64,000 bases of DNA from Atriophallophorus winterbourni (GCA_013407085.1 JACCGJ010001447.1:1-64000); one strand, 5' to 3'; shown: positions 53,726-63,190, numbered from the stretch's first letter. The notes: a model not told the origin generated them from the sequence alone. Numbers and translations are program-made.

Positions 53726-55463
53726 CCTTGTCTTTAGCAGTAAGTTCAATTGCACAGCGGAGTCTAACACAAATTTTAAAGTCTTGGGTAATCACATGGC
53801 GCTGGCCATTGGCCTAGACGAAATGCTGTGCGTATCGTCACACCTTTTCTCCTTCGTCGTAAAAGGGGTGCAAGAGCATAGTTAATGGAAATTGCGTTCC
53901 CGTGTAATCCTGTTCATCGCAAAATGTGCTCTTTGTTTTGTAAATCTTTTGTTATTGTTACCGATTACATTAGTGGGCTGCGTTGGCTTCTCGACCTATT
54001 TGAGTCCATGAACGTTCCTTGCACTGTCAGAAATTAATCCATATTTTGAAAGGAGTGCAGGTAAGTAAGCAACATTTTCAAAAGTGCGCACAGAGTTGGC
54101 TTGCACGCCAGTTTGCTACACACATGATGAGTGGTCTTTGCCAACCTTTGAGGGTGAGCCACTATCTACGTTCACGCCATTGAGCATTTAGGGATATTAG
54201 CAGAAGCAGTGTTGACTTGAGGCTGACTTTCCTGCGAACTTGACAATAGCCGGTAGAAGGCATATCTTACGTATCGTGCAAATGATATCGAATGAGTTAT
54301 TTTGGAGCCAGCGATGCATATCTGGCTTCATTCCACCACATCTATTATGCACCTACTTTAAACATATTTTACACTGAATGGATTTAGCGTTATCTGCAAG
54401 CTGTTTTGAACGTACAATACAAAAATCCCCTCAGTGAGCAGCTAAGTCTCAATTCTCTTGAGACTTCCTTGCTGCATGATCTAATTTAGCAGATTAACTA
54501 GTCGTGACTATATTGGAATCCTTCGAAAAATGCAAAAAATTCTCGTTATAATCTGGAAATAGGTCGGATGGCCTCAACAATATCATAAATATCTTAAAAA
54601 TATGATGTTTCACTTTGACGACCTTAAGTTTAAATTTATATATGAAACTAATGTGAAACTCTCTGACCCCATACATCATTTGTGTATAAAGCCAGAATAT
54701 GTTTAAGGCCAAACTTCACAAGTATAAGTTGACCAATACCAACATCGCACCTCAATACATAGGCTGCCCTTCCATTTTAGCAGGAATCTTTGCTGTTATT
54801 ATGCATTCCTATTATTTTATTATATGGTTACTTGCCTTATTTTAATTTCAATTTACTTTTAAGATAAATAAAGCTTTTAATTGCTTTGAAACACCCACTG
54901 AATTGGGCTGAGATAAGCCGATGAGTTTGTAGAGGCATTAACTGCTTAAGTGAGGTTTTTTGTCAGGCACACATTCAGACTGTTAAACCGTTTTTTCAAT
55001 AGCATATGCAAAGTGATTTCGGCACAAATTCTAATGAATGTCCTAATTGATTATTTAATTGTTTGAATTAGAAGCTTAGATTGTTGTCGACCAATCTGAT
55101 GTGAAGAGCATAACGATTTTTCTCGTAATAACAAGCAGCGCTCAATAGAACGGATTAAATCATTATCTTTCTGCCATGTGATATGTTTGTGGGTGATGCT
55201 GGCCCAGCCGTAAGTGAGAGAGAACCACAACCGTACTTGAACTCGTCCATTACCAGAATGGTTTCATAAATATCACCATGTCGATACACTAAACAATAAT
55301 AACATTATGCGTTCGCGATTAATATTGAGTCATGAATAGTGGATATTGCGTGATTTGTGCTTATCGCTTCGTATTTGATGCGACGCACGTTCGCTGCTCC
55401 GCAGTACTATATAAATCAATACTGTTTCTCTCACAACCGTTACGTGTCTCAATTTCTAAAAAC
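53726..55463. other. Unit C distal spacer, no gene recognised
   Basis: Follows unit A closely to about 54,250, then unit B to about 55,090, then differs from both. A TATATAAAT at 55,407-55,415 matches unit A. The 72-codon minus frame at 54,494-54,712 is the same as in B because the sequences are nearly identical; I do not call it a gene. Confidence 0.35.
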
Positions 55464-55467
55464 GATT

Positions 55468-55663
55468 TGTAACAACATTGTTTTACTCTACATAACAATT
55501 GACCTTGATAACACACTTTCGTGATGACGCACTTTTGATTCGTGTTCCGTGATTGCTACCATGTACCTTCGTGCACCTTTTTGGCTACCGCGATAAACCT
55601 TTCATCCCCTGTGCCTTTTCTCCAACATTCTTGGGGACATTTTTTAGTGGGCAGTCCACTACA
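55468..55663 (+). repeat. LTR (left) of the small LTR element
   Basis: 196 bp, starts TGTAACAAC and ends ACTACA. It differs from the right LTR by an indel of about a dozen bases and many substitutions, so the insertion is old. Confidence 0.8.
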
Positions 55664-55666
55664 AAT

Positions 55667-55684
55667 TGGTGAGCCCGACGTGAT
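55667..55684 (+). promoter_or_regulatory. Primer binding site for tRNA-Trp
   Basis: Eighteen bases, TGGTGAGCCCGACGTGAT, beginning three bases inside the left LTR; 17 of 18 agree with the complement of the tRNA-Trp 3' end as I know it. Confidence 0.75.
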
Positions 55685-55979
55685 GCACGAATCCTTCGTG
55701 CACTACAATTGGTAAGCCCAATATTCACGCACAATTCGAGATTTTTTTCCGGTACGTCTTTTCCCGATTTACATCTGCGTAATTCCAGGATATTTTTTAT
55801 CCCCTTTAACACGTTTTACATCAAAACGTCATATGCATCACGTACCTACACTTGTTGATTAATTCACAAGTCGGGTTAGAACACAATCTACAGGGCAGAC
55901 AGTTTACTTTGTTTACTGCTTGTAAGCCCTTCGTACATCAATCAACGGATCGTCGGGTAGGTACTCTCCTAGCGAGACT

Positions 55980-56549
55980 ATGCACCAGGATTTTGTCAGT
56001 CATTTTAAGACTGAAATACCATATATCTTAGGTGCCACAATTCCTATCCTTACAACGTGTGTGATAGACTGGCCACTCTCCCTCGAACTCAGCGAAATCG
56101 CTGCAGTGCAAGCTATCGATGCCGGCATCGCACCGCTCAGGGACGCCTATCCTTTCATCACACCTCTACACTTGCCCGATGGCTTGGGCGATATCCCTCC
56201 CTTCTTATCGCAAAGCGCTTTCATACTACTTACCCTATATGCGTTTAGACGGCGCATTAGTCACACCATACGCAATCTTTTCCATTCTGGCATTGGTGCT
56301 TGCGTTACGTTTGTTACGGAAAAAGTAGTATGGCCGAAAGCCAGTGGGTACATGCAGCATGAAACTTTCATGGAAAACACACAATATTTGATAATAACCA
56401 CGTGTACATCAAATATTTACCCGCAATCCGCCATCTCAACTGTGAGTAGAGTCCGGAACGGCACATTTGCCAATTATGTAGCGGTTATTTACCACGTTAT
56501 TATCGCTTGGTATATCCCGTGCATGCTTTTTTGTACCTCTTCACTATAA
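55980..56549 (+). CDS. Unassigned 189-codon frame inside the small LTR element
   Basis: Open from ATG at 55,980 to 56,549 in the position where gag would start. It contains ELSEIAAVQAIDAGIAPL, PFLSQSAFILLTLYAFRR and hydrophobic stretches, with no cysteine-histidine knuckle. I do not recognise it as gag or any other family. Base composition is more GC-rich than the flanks, and overlapping plus frames are also partly open, so it may be a chance or captured frame. Confidence 0.3.
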   Translation: MHQDFVSHFKTEIPYILGATIPILTTCVIDWPLSLELSEIAAVQAIDAGIAPLRDAYPFITPLHLPDGLGDIPPFLSQSAFILLTLYAFRRRISHTIRNLFHSGIGACVTFVTEKVVWPKASGYMQHETFMENTQYLIITTCTSNIYPQSAISTVSRVRNGTFANYVAVIYHVIIAWYIPCMLFCTSSL

Positions 56550-56602
56550 CTCGGTCGTGGCCATAAACCCATGCACCAGAGAGTTTTTCTTCTCACTTCT
56601 CA

Positions 56603-56830
56603 GGTACACATGCACCTCCAGCTTTGGAAAACGTAGCACGCGCCACCCCCGGATCACCGACGCTTGTCGCCATCCTATCCGGTTACCTGGAATACACGCA
56701 TCCTTCGTGTATCCCTTCGGTACGCATGTACCTCCCGCTGTGGAAACCGTGGCACACGCGACCTCCGGATCGCCGACGCCTGTCGCCATCCTCCCGGTAG
56801 CCCCTACAATCAGCACACGCCGCCCAACAC
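56603..56830 (+). repeat. Imperfect 116-bp tandem repeat in the LTR element
   Basis: GGTACACATGCACCTCC at 56,603 recurs as GGTACGCATGTACCTCC at 56,719. The following roughly 90 bp, including CGGATCACCGACGC versus CGGATCGCCGACGC, also correspond. Confidence 0.7.
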
Positions 56831-57282
56831 GAAACTTATCAGACAAGTTCCTTACCAGCCCGACGACAAGCCACTCAGCTTTCTCCAGGCGAGGCCGTTC
56901 TCCATCGACCCAGGGGTGCAGGAACTTCTCAGCACGAACTGTTTTTAAAGCTTCTGGTTCTTCGTTGTCAAGCCTACGGATGTGCCTACATTTGCACCTA
57001 CTGGGTTTACACTAAGACCATGCCAGACGGGCGAATCCCGCTAGCAGCTCGTTCACCCCATGTGAGACGTGACTCGGCTTAGTACTTATCGGTTTTCGTG
57101 TATCCCACCCTGGTCACCACCGACAATCGACCCATGCAGATCAAGTGCCTTGGCTGGCTTCAAAGTGACTGGTTGCTGAGAGACTATGTTCCAGCCTGGA
57201 ATGACCTGACACCGCTTGGCCCGTTCAAAAGTCAATTCCTAATCATAAGTCTTCTCTGACCAGACTTCTTGGAAGGGGGCTG

Positions 57283-57467
57283 TGTAACAACATTGTTTTA
57301 CTGTACATAACAATTGACCTTGATAATTCACTTTCCGTTGATTCGTGTTCCGTGAATGCTGCCATGTACCTTCGTACACCCTTTTGGCTACCGCTATACA
57401 CCTTTTATCTCCTGTGCCTTTTCTCCAACATTATTGGGGACATTATTGTAGTGGTCAGTCCAATACA
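57283..57467 (+). repeat. LTR (right) of the small LTR element
   Basis: 185 bp, TGTAACAAC to AATACA, aligned with 55,468-55,663. Confidence 0.8.
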
Positions 57468-57471
57468 GATT

Positions 57472-57800
57472 CGCACTGATACCATTCGGTGGATTTGTTG
57501 AGTCGATGTTAAACGTTAATCGCATATTCTAATGTGCCAGTGTTGTTCATTTTCTTACCTCAGCACAAAAGCAATGTTAGTTGATAAACAATCTAAATTT
57601 TCTATTTATCTCAGAGAGCGATCAGCATTTAAATGATCCGATACACAGAACCCCATGACCAGTGATAAGACCATCCTTTCGTGTGAACAACAAATTCGAC
57701 TATTTTTTGTTGTTCACTTAAAATGCCTGAAGTGTGAATCTTCTGCTCAGTGAGCACACGATTATAATTTCCTTTATAGATCTGAAATTTTAATAAAAGA
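57472..57800 (-). repeat. End of unit C and truncated CR1-B copy 4 (3' non-coding end)
   Basis: Continues the sequence interrupted by the LTR element and matches 24,140-24,470, including the module found at the 3' end of each CR1-B. It stops near 57,800, where a CR1-D copy begins, so only the edge of a fourth CR1-B remains. Confidence 0.6.
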
Positions 57801-59235
57801 TAAACACGGTTCTTCTTCTTCTGAATCGAAAGCAGAAGGGATAAAATCCTGTTTGAGCTTCATCACAGTAATAGACATGGGTGACTTCTGCTGACAAGGC
57901 AAACCCTGAGAGTAGAGGAACACCACTATATCACTCCGGGGATCAAGTCCATCCGTCTCAACAAATGCTGATCCAACGCGCTTTTGAATAGCTGTTCAGA
58001 TGGTAGAGACCGGAGCTCTCTCGGTAGAGAGTTCCAAGTGTTCACCACCCGCGTGGATAGCGTGCTCGCATTACTCAGCTTCAGCCTTCTAGGCTTCTGC
58101 AACTTAAAGTCATGTCCACGTGTCCTGGACTCACCTACTAATCGGAAGTACTGGAGGAACTCGTCTCCCTATTGACCGAGCAGAATACGGCGTGTCAGGA
58201 GCAGGTCATATCTTTCCCTTCGAAGCTCTAGGGGGTAGAGTTTCAGCAAGCTCCTCCTATCCTCGTACGCCAGTTGGCGCATTCCACGAACCATCTTAGT
58301 GCCCCTCCTTTGTACCCTCTCCAAGGAGTCGCATTCGCCTTCGGACTGAGGAAATGCAACAGGTAGCCCATATTCCAACAGAGGACGAATGTACACAGAG
58401 AAAAGTGTCTGGAACATTTGCGGGGTAATGGACGCAAAGGAACGCTGAATGGCCCAGAGCATCCTGGTAGCGCTGCCTATTCTCCGACAAGTTTCAGCCT
58501 TCGACTTCAAGGAATCCATAACCAGAATCCCTAAGTCTTTTTCGACCGTCACCGCTCTAATAGGCTTACCTCCAATAAAGTATTCACCACCAGTGTCATC
58601 GGAGTTTATGCGCATGACCACTGTCTTGTCCTCATTGATAGGCAGTGACCAGCGCTGTGTCCAACTGACTAAGTCATCAACTGCTTGTTGCAGTTGCTTG
58701 TGGCCATCGCAGGAACTGACAGAGGCCCACAGTTTCAGATCATCCGCGAATAAAAGACAATCGATCGCTACCGCGTCCGGAATATCATTCACGAAAACTT
58801 TGAATAGCAATGGGCCAAGGACAGATCCCTGCGGCACTCCGGAGCCTGCTATCATCTCTGAAGACAAAACTCCATTCACCTCGACACGGTTTGACCTCCC
58901 TGAGATGAATGCCTTGATCCATTTTAGTAGACAACCCTGAATACCCAAACCCTCCAGCTTGACGAGCAATCGGCGGTGGGGCACGCGGTCAAACGCCTTA
59001 CTGAAGTCGATAAAAATGACATCGACCTCTTGACCAGAATCAGTCAAAGCACACCAACTTTCTCGCGCCAGGAGCAGATTACTTACGCATGAGCGATTTT
59101 TGGTGAATCCATGTTTTTGTGGGCACCAACGCCCACACTCCAAAAGAAAGTGCTCTATTTTCCTTTTGATCAGCTTCTCTAAAATTTTACCGATCACAGA
59201 AGTCAATGTGACCGGCCTGTAATTAGCGGGACTAC
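57801..59235 (-). mobile_element. CR1-D LINE, 5'-truncated, well preserved
   Basis: Minus strand, with a GAA-repeat tail at its 3' end (57,808-57,822). It contains RT and C-terminal sequence only. It is the best copy of the family whose decayed relatives lie in each unit and shows what they encoded. Its 5' end is joined at about 59,235 to the CAA-repeat tail of RTE-X copy 3. Confidence 0.8.
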
Positions 59236-59240
59236 TACGG
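57950..59240 (-). pseudogene. CR1-D reverse transcriptase, single nonsense codon
   Basis: From NYRPVTLTSVIGKILEKLI through KHGFTKNRSCVSNLLLA, the catalytic VIFIDFSKAFDRVPH, GVPQGSVLGPLLFKVFVNDI, catalytic LLFADDLKLW, EKDLGILVMDSL and YIRPLLEYGLPV to LLTRRILLGQ. A stop codon at 58,169-58,171 then interrupts it. The same frame continues open beyond it through a block containing VVNTWNSLPREL, the usual CR1 C-terminus, to about 57,950. The first 16 or so codons of the long frame (MVDIDTKEPTTTT) come from the RTE-X tail and are fused by chance. Confidence 0.82.
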
Positions 59241-60305
59241 TGGGTTGTTGTTGTTGGCTCCTTCGTGTCGATGTCGACCATGGATGTACATCACATCGCA
59301 TGAATTTCATGTTTTTCAACTTTTTGAATGACTAAACAGTCCGATTCGGGAGGAACAATCTCTCCCACAGCGCTTGCAACGATAGTCAGAACTCTGTTGT
59401 ATTGCATCAGTTGCACGCCGGCGGCGTGATCTGCGTTCAGCAGCCAGGAGCTGTATTTGCTCCTCCCCGGCTTGCAGTCGACGCTTTACACACTGCCTCC
59501 AAAGTGAGCGGTCAAGAGCAAGTTCTTCCCAGCTTGCGGGGTCAATGTCAAGAGCTTTCATATCTCTTTTGCAAACATCTTTGTACCTCAAGTGCGGTCT
59601 GCCCAATGATCGATTTCCTAATTGCAACTCACCGTAGAGTAGATCTTTCGGGATACGACCATTTTCCATTCTATAGACATGACCAAGCCACCGCAGGCGG
59701 CGCTGACGTAATAGGGTGAACATGCTCTGTAGACCAGCTTTTGAAAGCACTTCAGCGTTAGTCACTCTGTCCATCCACGATATGCTCAAGATACGACGGA
59801 TGCTTCGTAGATGGAAAGCATTCAGCTTCCGTTCGTGTCTTGCGTGGGTGGCCCAGGTTTCACTGCCGTATAGTAAAGCATTTAGTACGCACGCGCTGTA
59901 TATCATCATCTTTGTCTTTACAGTCAGCTTGCGGTTACCCCAAACACGAGAGTTCAATCTGGACAAAATGACAGCTGCTCTGTCATTCCGCTTATCAATC
60001 TCTATGTCTAGCGAGAGGTTATCCGCAATGGTTAAACCAGGATATGTGAAATGATGTACGGGTTCAAGCTGACAGTTTCCAACAGTGATGATTGGAGGCA
60101 ATACAGTCTCTTGACCAAGGACTTTGGTCTTGCTCATGCTGATTGTTAGCCCAAAGTCTTTGCGTGCCGACGAAAAACAGTCTATTAACGACTGGAGGTG
60201 CTCTTGGGAGTGAGCCATAAAGGCTGCATCGTCGGCAAACAGCCAGTCATGGATTAGCACACCCCGTGCCTTGGTTTGTGCTCTCAACCGGTTCAAGTTG
60301 AAATA
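59236..60305 (-). pseudogene. RTE-X copy 3, RT active site to C-terminus, 5'-truncated, frame open
   Basis: The open frame 59,316-60,341 (341 codons) begins in flanking sequence and enters RTE-X at LNRLRAQTKARGV. It holds the RT active-site stretch WLFADDAAFMAHS, SMSKTKVLGQ, LLYGSETWATHARHERKLNA, LRQRRLRWLGHVYRM and a terminal zinc-knuckle-like CKRCGRDCSSRIGLFSHSKS. It lacks the endonuclease and most of the palm. The 3' tail is CAA repeats at 59,236-59,255. It is the intact reference for the stops found in copy 2. Confidence 0.82.
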
Positions 60306-60485
60306 AGACTCATATAATCTCTTTAAACTAAACTCGATCATACTACCAGCCAGCCAAGTGCAGCATCTGGTATGGGTGTTTATGCATCCCCTTTAATCTT
60401 GCCTGATAATCCTATACTGTCATCGTTTTCTAGTCTCTCCCGCTGCTATCACGCAATTCATTTTATTCCTCCTTAATTCATTCAG
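60306..60485 (+). other. Probable intron end before the TRAPPC13-like exon
   Basis: Unique-looking sequence ending in a long pyrimidine-rich stretch and CAG at 60,483-60,485, a good 3' splice site. No repeat recognised. Confidence 0.45.
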
Positions 60486-60607
60486 CCCGACGGGAGTGTC
60501 TTTATGGAAGCCCAGGTGCAAAATCTGATGACTACTCCCATCTTCTTGGAACGTGTTATTTTTGAGCCCAGCTCAAACGTGACGGTGACTGATTTGAGCG
60601 ACGGAAG
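60486..60607 (+). CDS. TRAPPC13: TRAPPC13-like exon (DUF974), first in window
   Basis: 122 nt between a strong acceptor and a GTATTG donor at 60,608. The frame encodes PDGSVFMEAQVQNLMTTP, then IFLERVIFEP and VTVTDLSDG, ending in phase 2. It corresponds to the segment of animal TRAPPC13 that I recall as VFLEAQIQN...P.FMEKVSLEP...NVTEL, both in wording and spacing. TRAPPC13 is a subunit of the metazoan TRAPP III/II tether, which activates Rab1 in ER-Golgi traffic and autophagy. Identification rests on about 35 residues. The upstream exon was not found and probably lies beyond the repeats to the left. Confidence 0.6.
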
Positions 60608-61016
60608 GTATTGTCAATCATGTTCTTCTCGCTTCTAATTTTGTTGCATTTTACTGCAGTATTTCAGTCTCGTCGATTTGTTGACGAACGGATGTTCTTT
60701 TGCATTTTTTCCGCTTGTCTAAGGTTGTTTTTTACATCGCTAGCCTATTACTGAGAGCAGCTGATTGTTGATTGAGTGAATTACAATCAATGTCGTTTAT
60801 CGTCACTCTTCCCGACGGTTTTGACGGGCTCTGCTCATGTTTTATCTGTTGAAAGCAGGTTTTCTGGCTCAAGCCCTGATCTTTTTAGCGCATAATGTCC
60901 ATTCGATCGTAGCGGGTGCGTGGGACTTGTCTCCAATGTAGCGCATCATGTCTTCTTCACCAAGCAATTTTCTACGGATTTCATAACGCGATCGTCGTTA
61001 CTGAGTCGGTAAAAAA
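60608..61016 (+). other. Intronic or intergenic sequence, nothing certain
   Basis: A second acceptor-like site, TTTACTGCAG ending at 60,659, is followed by at most 18 open codons; I could not align them. No repeat family recognised. Confidence 0.35.
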
Positions 61017-61040
61017 AGCTCATTTGCATGCATCTCCATC

Positions 61041-61060
61041 ACACACACACACACACACAC
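61041..61060. repeat. AC dinucleotide microsatellite
   Basis: Ten uninterrupted AC units directly beside the hammerhead motif. Confidence 0.95.
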
Positions 61061-61063
61061 CGC

Positions 61064-61093
61064 GACCGGTTTCGTGCTGTTTGCACTCATCAG
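61064..61093 (-). ncRNA. Hammerhead ribozyme core, minimal type I
   Basis: Read on the minus strand from 61,093: CTGATGA; stem II GTGC-AAACA-GCAC (61,086-61,074); GAA; then ACC/GGT forming a three-pair stem III with no loop; then C at 61,064 as the cleavage-site residue. All invariant core positions agree. Helix I between 61,094-61,100 and 61,057-61,063 has only interrupted pairing, apparently because a microsatellite has replaced one strand, so this copy may be weak or inactive. Confidence 0.7.
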
Positions 61094-61463
61094 GTAGGGA
61101 CAGTAGAATCAAGATCCGCATGCGCTTGAAACAGTGGAAGAATTGTAAGCACGTTGCGCTTCTATGCCACTGTTGGGTAAGGTTGGTACGACCCACCTGT
61201 TCAATCACATGAAGCCCCCACTCATGTAAGGTATGGTATGAAAGCACAAGAATGATCCAGGCCAAAGTGCCGCACGTCAGAGAATGCACGTGGGCAGATA
61301 CTGCAGGTTGCCAGGCCTCAGACAGATATGAGGGGGAAATAGAAATTGTAGTGAGACTCCAGCGTGTTTCAGCATGCAGCTCACTACCGGTGGCCAATCA
61401 ATTTAGCACGATGATAGCCGCACATCAAAAAATGCTACACGATTGCACATCCGTGCACCTCAG

Positions 61464-61733
61464 TTAAAGTTTCAATTCGCTAAGTTTACTCCTCCGTGGA
61501 GTTCAAACTTCCTTCTACGATTCAAGTGTTATGCTGTTACTATTTTTCTCACAATCATTCGTGTTCACTGGCCACGTAATGCTATTCTTGATGAATATGG
61601 ATTACACAGTTTTCTTGTCCAGCTTGGGAGTGAGACTGTGTTTAAAACCCATGACCCTGAATTTAAACGCTCATGTGTGATGGAGATGCATGCAAATGAG
61701 CTCATTTACATGATAGCAGTTGTTTCTATCGAG
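61464..61733 (+). CDS. C2-domain-like exon, gene not identified
   Basis: An open stretch of exactly 90 codons runs from an acceptor (CTCAG ending 61,463) to a donor (GTAATA at 61,734), phase 0 at both ends. The translation has VTIFLTIIRVHWPRNAIL, then DEYGLHSFLVQLGSETVFKT, HDPEFK and LIYMIAVVS. This resembles the C2 pattern D-x-x-G-x-SDP-[YF]-V-x-[LV]...T-x-[ND]P-x-F. The usual SDP calcium ligand is HSF here, so calcium binding would be lost. It lies between the two TRAPPC13-like exons on the same strand, which is puzzling. Alternatives are a chance frame or an exon carried by a repeat. Confidence 0.4.
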
Positions 61734-61829
61734 GTAATATTTTCTAGCTGATTGTTCATTATACGCCGTTTTTTATTTTGGTGTTTTCGGGTTCAGCAAA
61801 TACGGTATTGATATCATGGTTTTATGGCA

Positions 61830-62829
61830 NNNNNNNNNNNNNNNNNNNNNNNNNNNNNNNNNNNNNNNNNNNNNNNNNNNNNNNNNNNNNNNNNNNNNNN
61901 NNNNNNNNNNNNNNNNNNNNNNNNNNNNNNNNNNNNNNNNNNNNNNNNNNNNNNNNNNNNNNNNNNNNNNNNNNNNNNNNNNNNNNNNNNNNNNNNNNNN
62001 NNNNNNNNNNNNNNNNNNNNNNNNNNNNNNNNNNNNNNNNNNNNNNNNNNNNNNNNNNNNNNNNNNNNNNNNNNNNNNNNNNNNNNNNNNNNNNNNNNNN
62101 NNNNNNNNNNNNNNNNNNNNNNNNNNNNNNNNNNNNNNNNNNNNNNNNNNNNNNNNNNNNNNNNNNNNNNNNNNNNNNNNNNNNNNNNNNNNNNNNNNNN
62201 NNNNNNNNNNNNNNNNNNNNNNNNNNNNNNNNNNNNNNNNNNNNNNNNNNNNNNNNNNNNNNNNNNNNNNNNNNNNNNNNNNNNNNNNNNNNNNNNNNNN
62301 NNNNNNNNNNNNNNNNNNNNNNNNNNNNNNNNNNNNNNNNNNNNNNNNNNNNNNNNNNNNNNNNNNNNNNNNNNNNNNNNNNNNNNNNNNNNNNNNNNNN
62401 NNNNNNNNNNNNNNNNNNNNNNNNNNNNNNNNNNNNNNNNNNNNNNNNNNNNNNNNNNNNNNNNNNNNNNNNNNNNNNNNNNNNNNNNNNNNNNNNNNNN
62501 NNNNNNNNNNNNNNNNNNNNNNNNNNNNNNNNNNNNNNNNNNNNNNNNNNNNNNNNNNNNNNNNNNNNNNNNNNNNNNNNNNNNNNNNNNNNNNNNNNNN
62601 NNNNNNNNNNNNNNNNNNNNNNNNNNNNNNNNNNNNNNNNNNNNNNNNNNNNNNNNNNNNNNNNNNNNNNNNNNNNNNNNNNNNNNNNNNNNNNNNNNNN
62701 NNNNNNNNNNNNNNNNNNNNNNNNNNNNNNNNNNNNNNNNNNNNNNNNNNNNNNNNNNNNNNNNNNNNNNNNNNNNNNNNNNNNNNNNNNNNNNNNNNNN
62801 NNNNNNNNNNNNNNNNNNNNNNNNNNNNN
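61830..62829. other. Assembly gap of 1,000 N
   Basis: A run of exactly 1,000 N, a round number typical of a scaffold placeholder, so the real length is unknown. Central TRAPPC13 exons and the rest of the RTE fragment on its right may be hidden here. Confidence 0.99.
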
Positions 62830-63095
62830 TACATGCTAAACGATGACAACAGATCCGTGGTTCGGCCATGTCTGCAGGATGGATCCCAGTTCGCATACGA
62901 AGATAGCCATGCACTGGCATCCGCAAGGTAAACGAAAAAGGGGACGGCCCAAGGAAACTTGGCGCAGAACGTTGGAACGCGAACTACATGCACAAGGATT
63001 CACGGTGCAGACGGCAACGGAAGCAGCGACAGACCGGAACCACTGGCGTGAAGTTGTCTTCGCCTCATGTGCCACCCGGCACGGAGAGGACTGAA
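62830..63095 (+). pseudogene. RTE LINE C-terminal fragment
   Basis: Emerges from the gap and encodes WFGHVCRMDPSSHTKIAMHW, KRKRGRPKETWRRTLEREL and a terminal SCATRHGED before the stop at about 63,094. The same ending is present, inverted, in the short element at 28,978-29,343. Such endings belong to RTE-type LINE proteins. How much of the element precedes it cannot be seen. Confidence 0.75.
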
Positions 63096-63183
63096 GAATC
63101 TATTTTTTATTTTATTCCATATACCCTGTCATCCTATGGTTATTGCTAAGCTTACTGCTTTTTCTACCCTAAAAAATTCTGAG
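63096..63183 (+). other. Probable intron end before the second TRAPPC13-like exon
   Basis: Short AT-rich stretch after the RTE fragment, pyrimidine-rich at 63,155-63,170, ending in possible acceptors at 63,183 and 63,190. Confidence 0.4.
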
Positions 63184-63190
63184 TTTTGAG

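Larger units (their letters stand above)
55464..57471 (+). mobile_element. Small LTR retroelement, tRNA-Trp primer site, GATT duplication
   Basis: Two direct LTRs (55,468-55,663 and 57,283-57,467), target duplication GATT at 55,464-55,467 and 57,468-57,471, and the empty site readable in unit A (24,131-24,145). Three bases after the first LTR lies TGGTGAGCCCGACGTGAT, complementary to the 3' end of tRNA-Trp apart from one base. That primer is characteristic of the CsRn1 branch of Ty3/gypsy known from trematodes. A purine run GGAAGGGGG precedes the second LTR. The internal region is only 1.6 kb with no gag zinc knuckle, protease, RT or integrase that I can recognise, so the element is non-autonomous. 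Confidence 0.82.
61017..61460 (-). mobile_element. SINE-like repeat with hammerhead ribozyme core
   Basis: Minus-strand element whose recognisable 3' part is a hammerhead core at 61,064-61,093, followed by an AC/GT microsatellite (61,041-61,060). Upstream on the minus strand lies about 350 bp without a long frame. Schistosome Sm-alpha-type SINEs and Penelope-like elements carry such minimal ribozymes. I cannot fix the left and right ends, and I have not verified a Pol III promoter. Confidence 0.5.

Noticed and set aside
55980..56549. Assignment of the 189-codon frame as gag
   Set aside because: It has the right position but no zinc knuckle or capsid-like motif, so I list it only as unassigned.
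61773..62993. Long frames across the right-hand gap
   Set aside because: They consist almost wholly of N; only 62,830 onward is real sequence.
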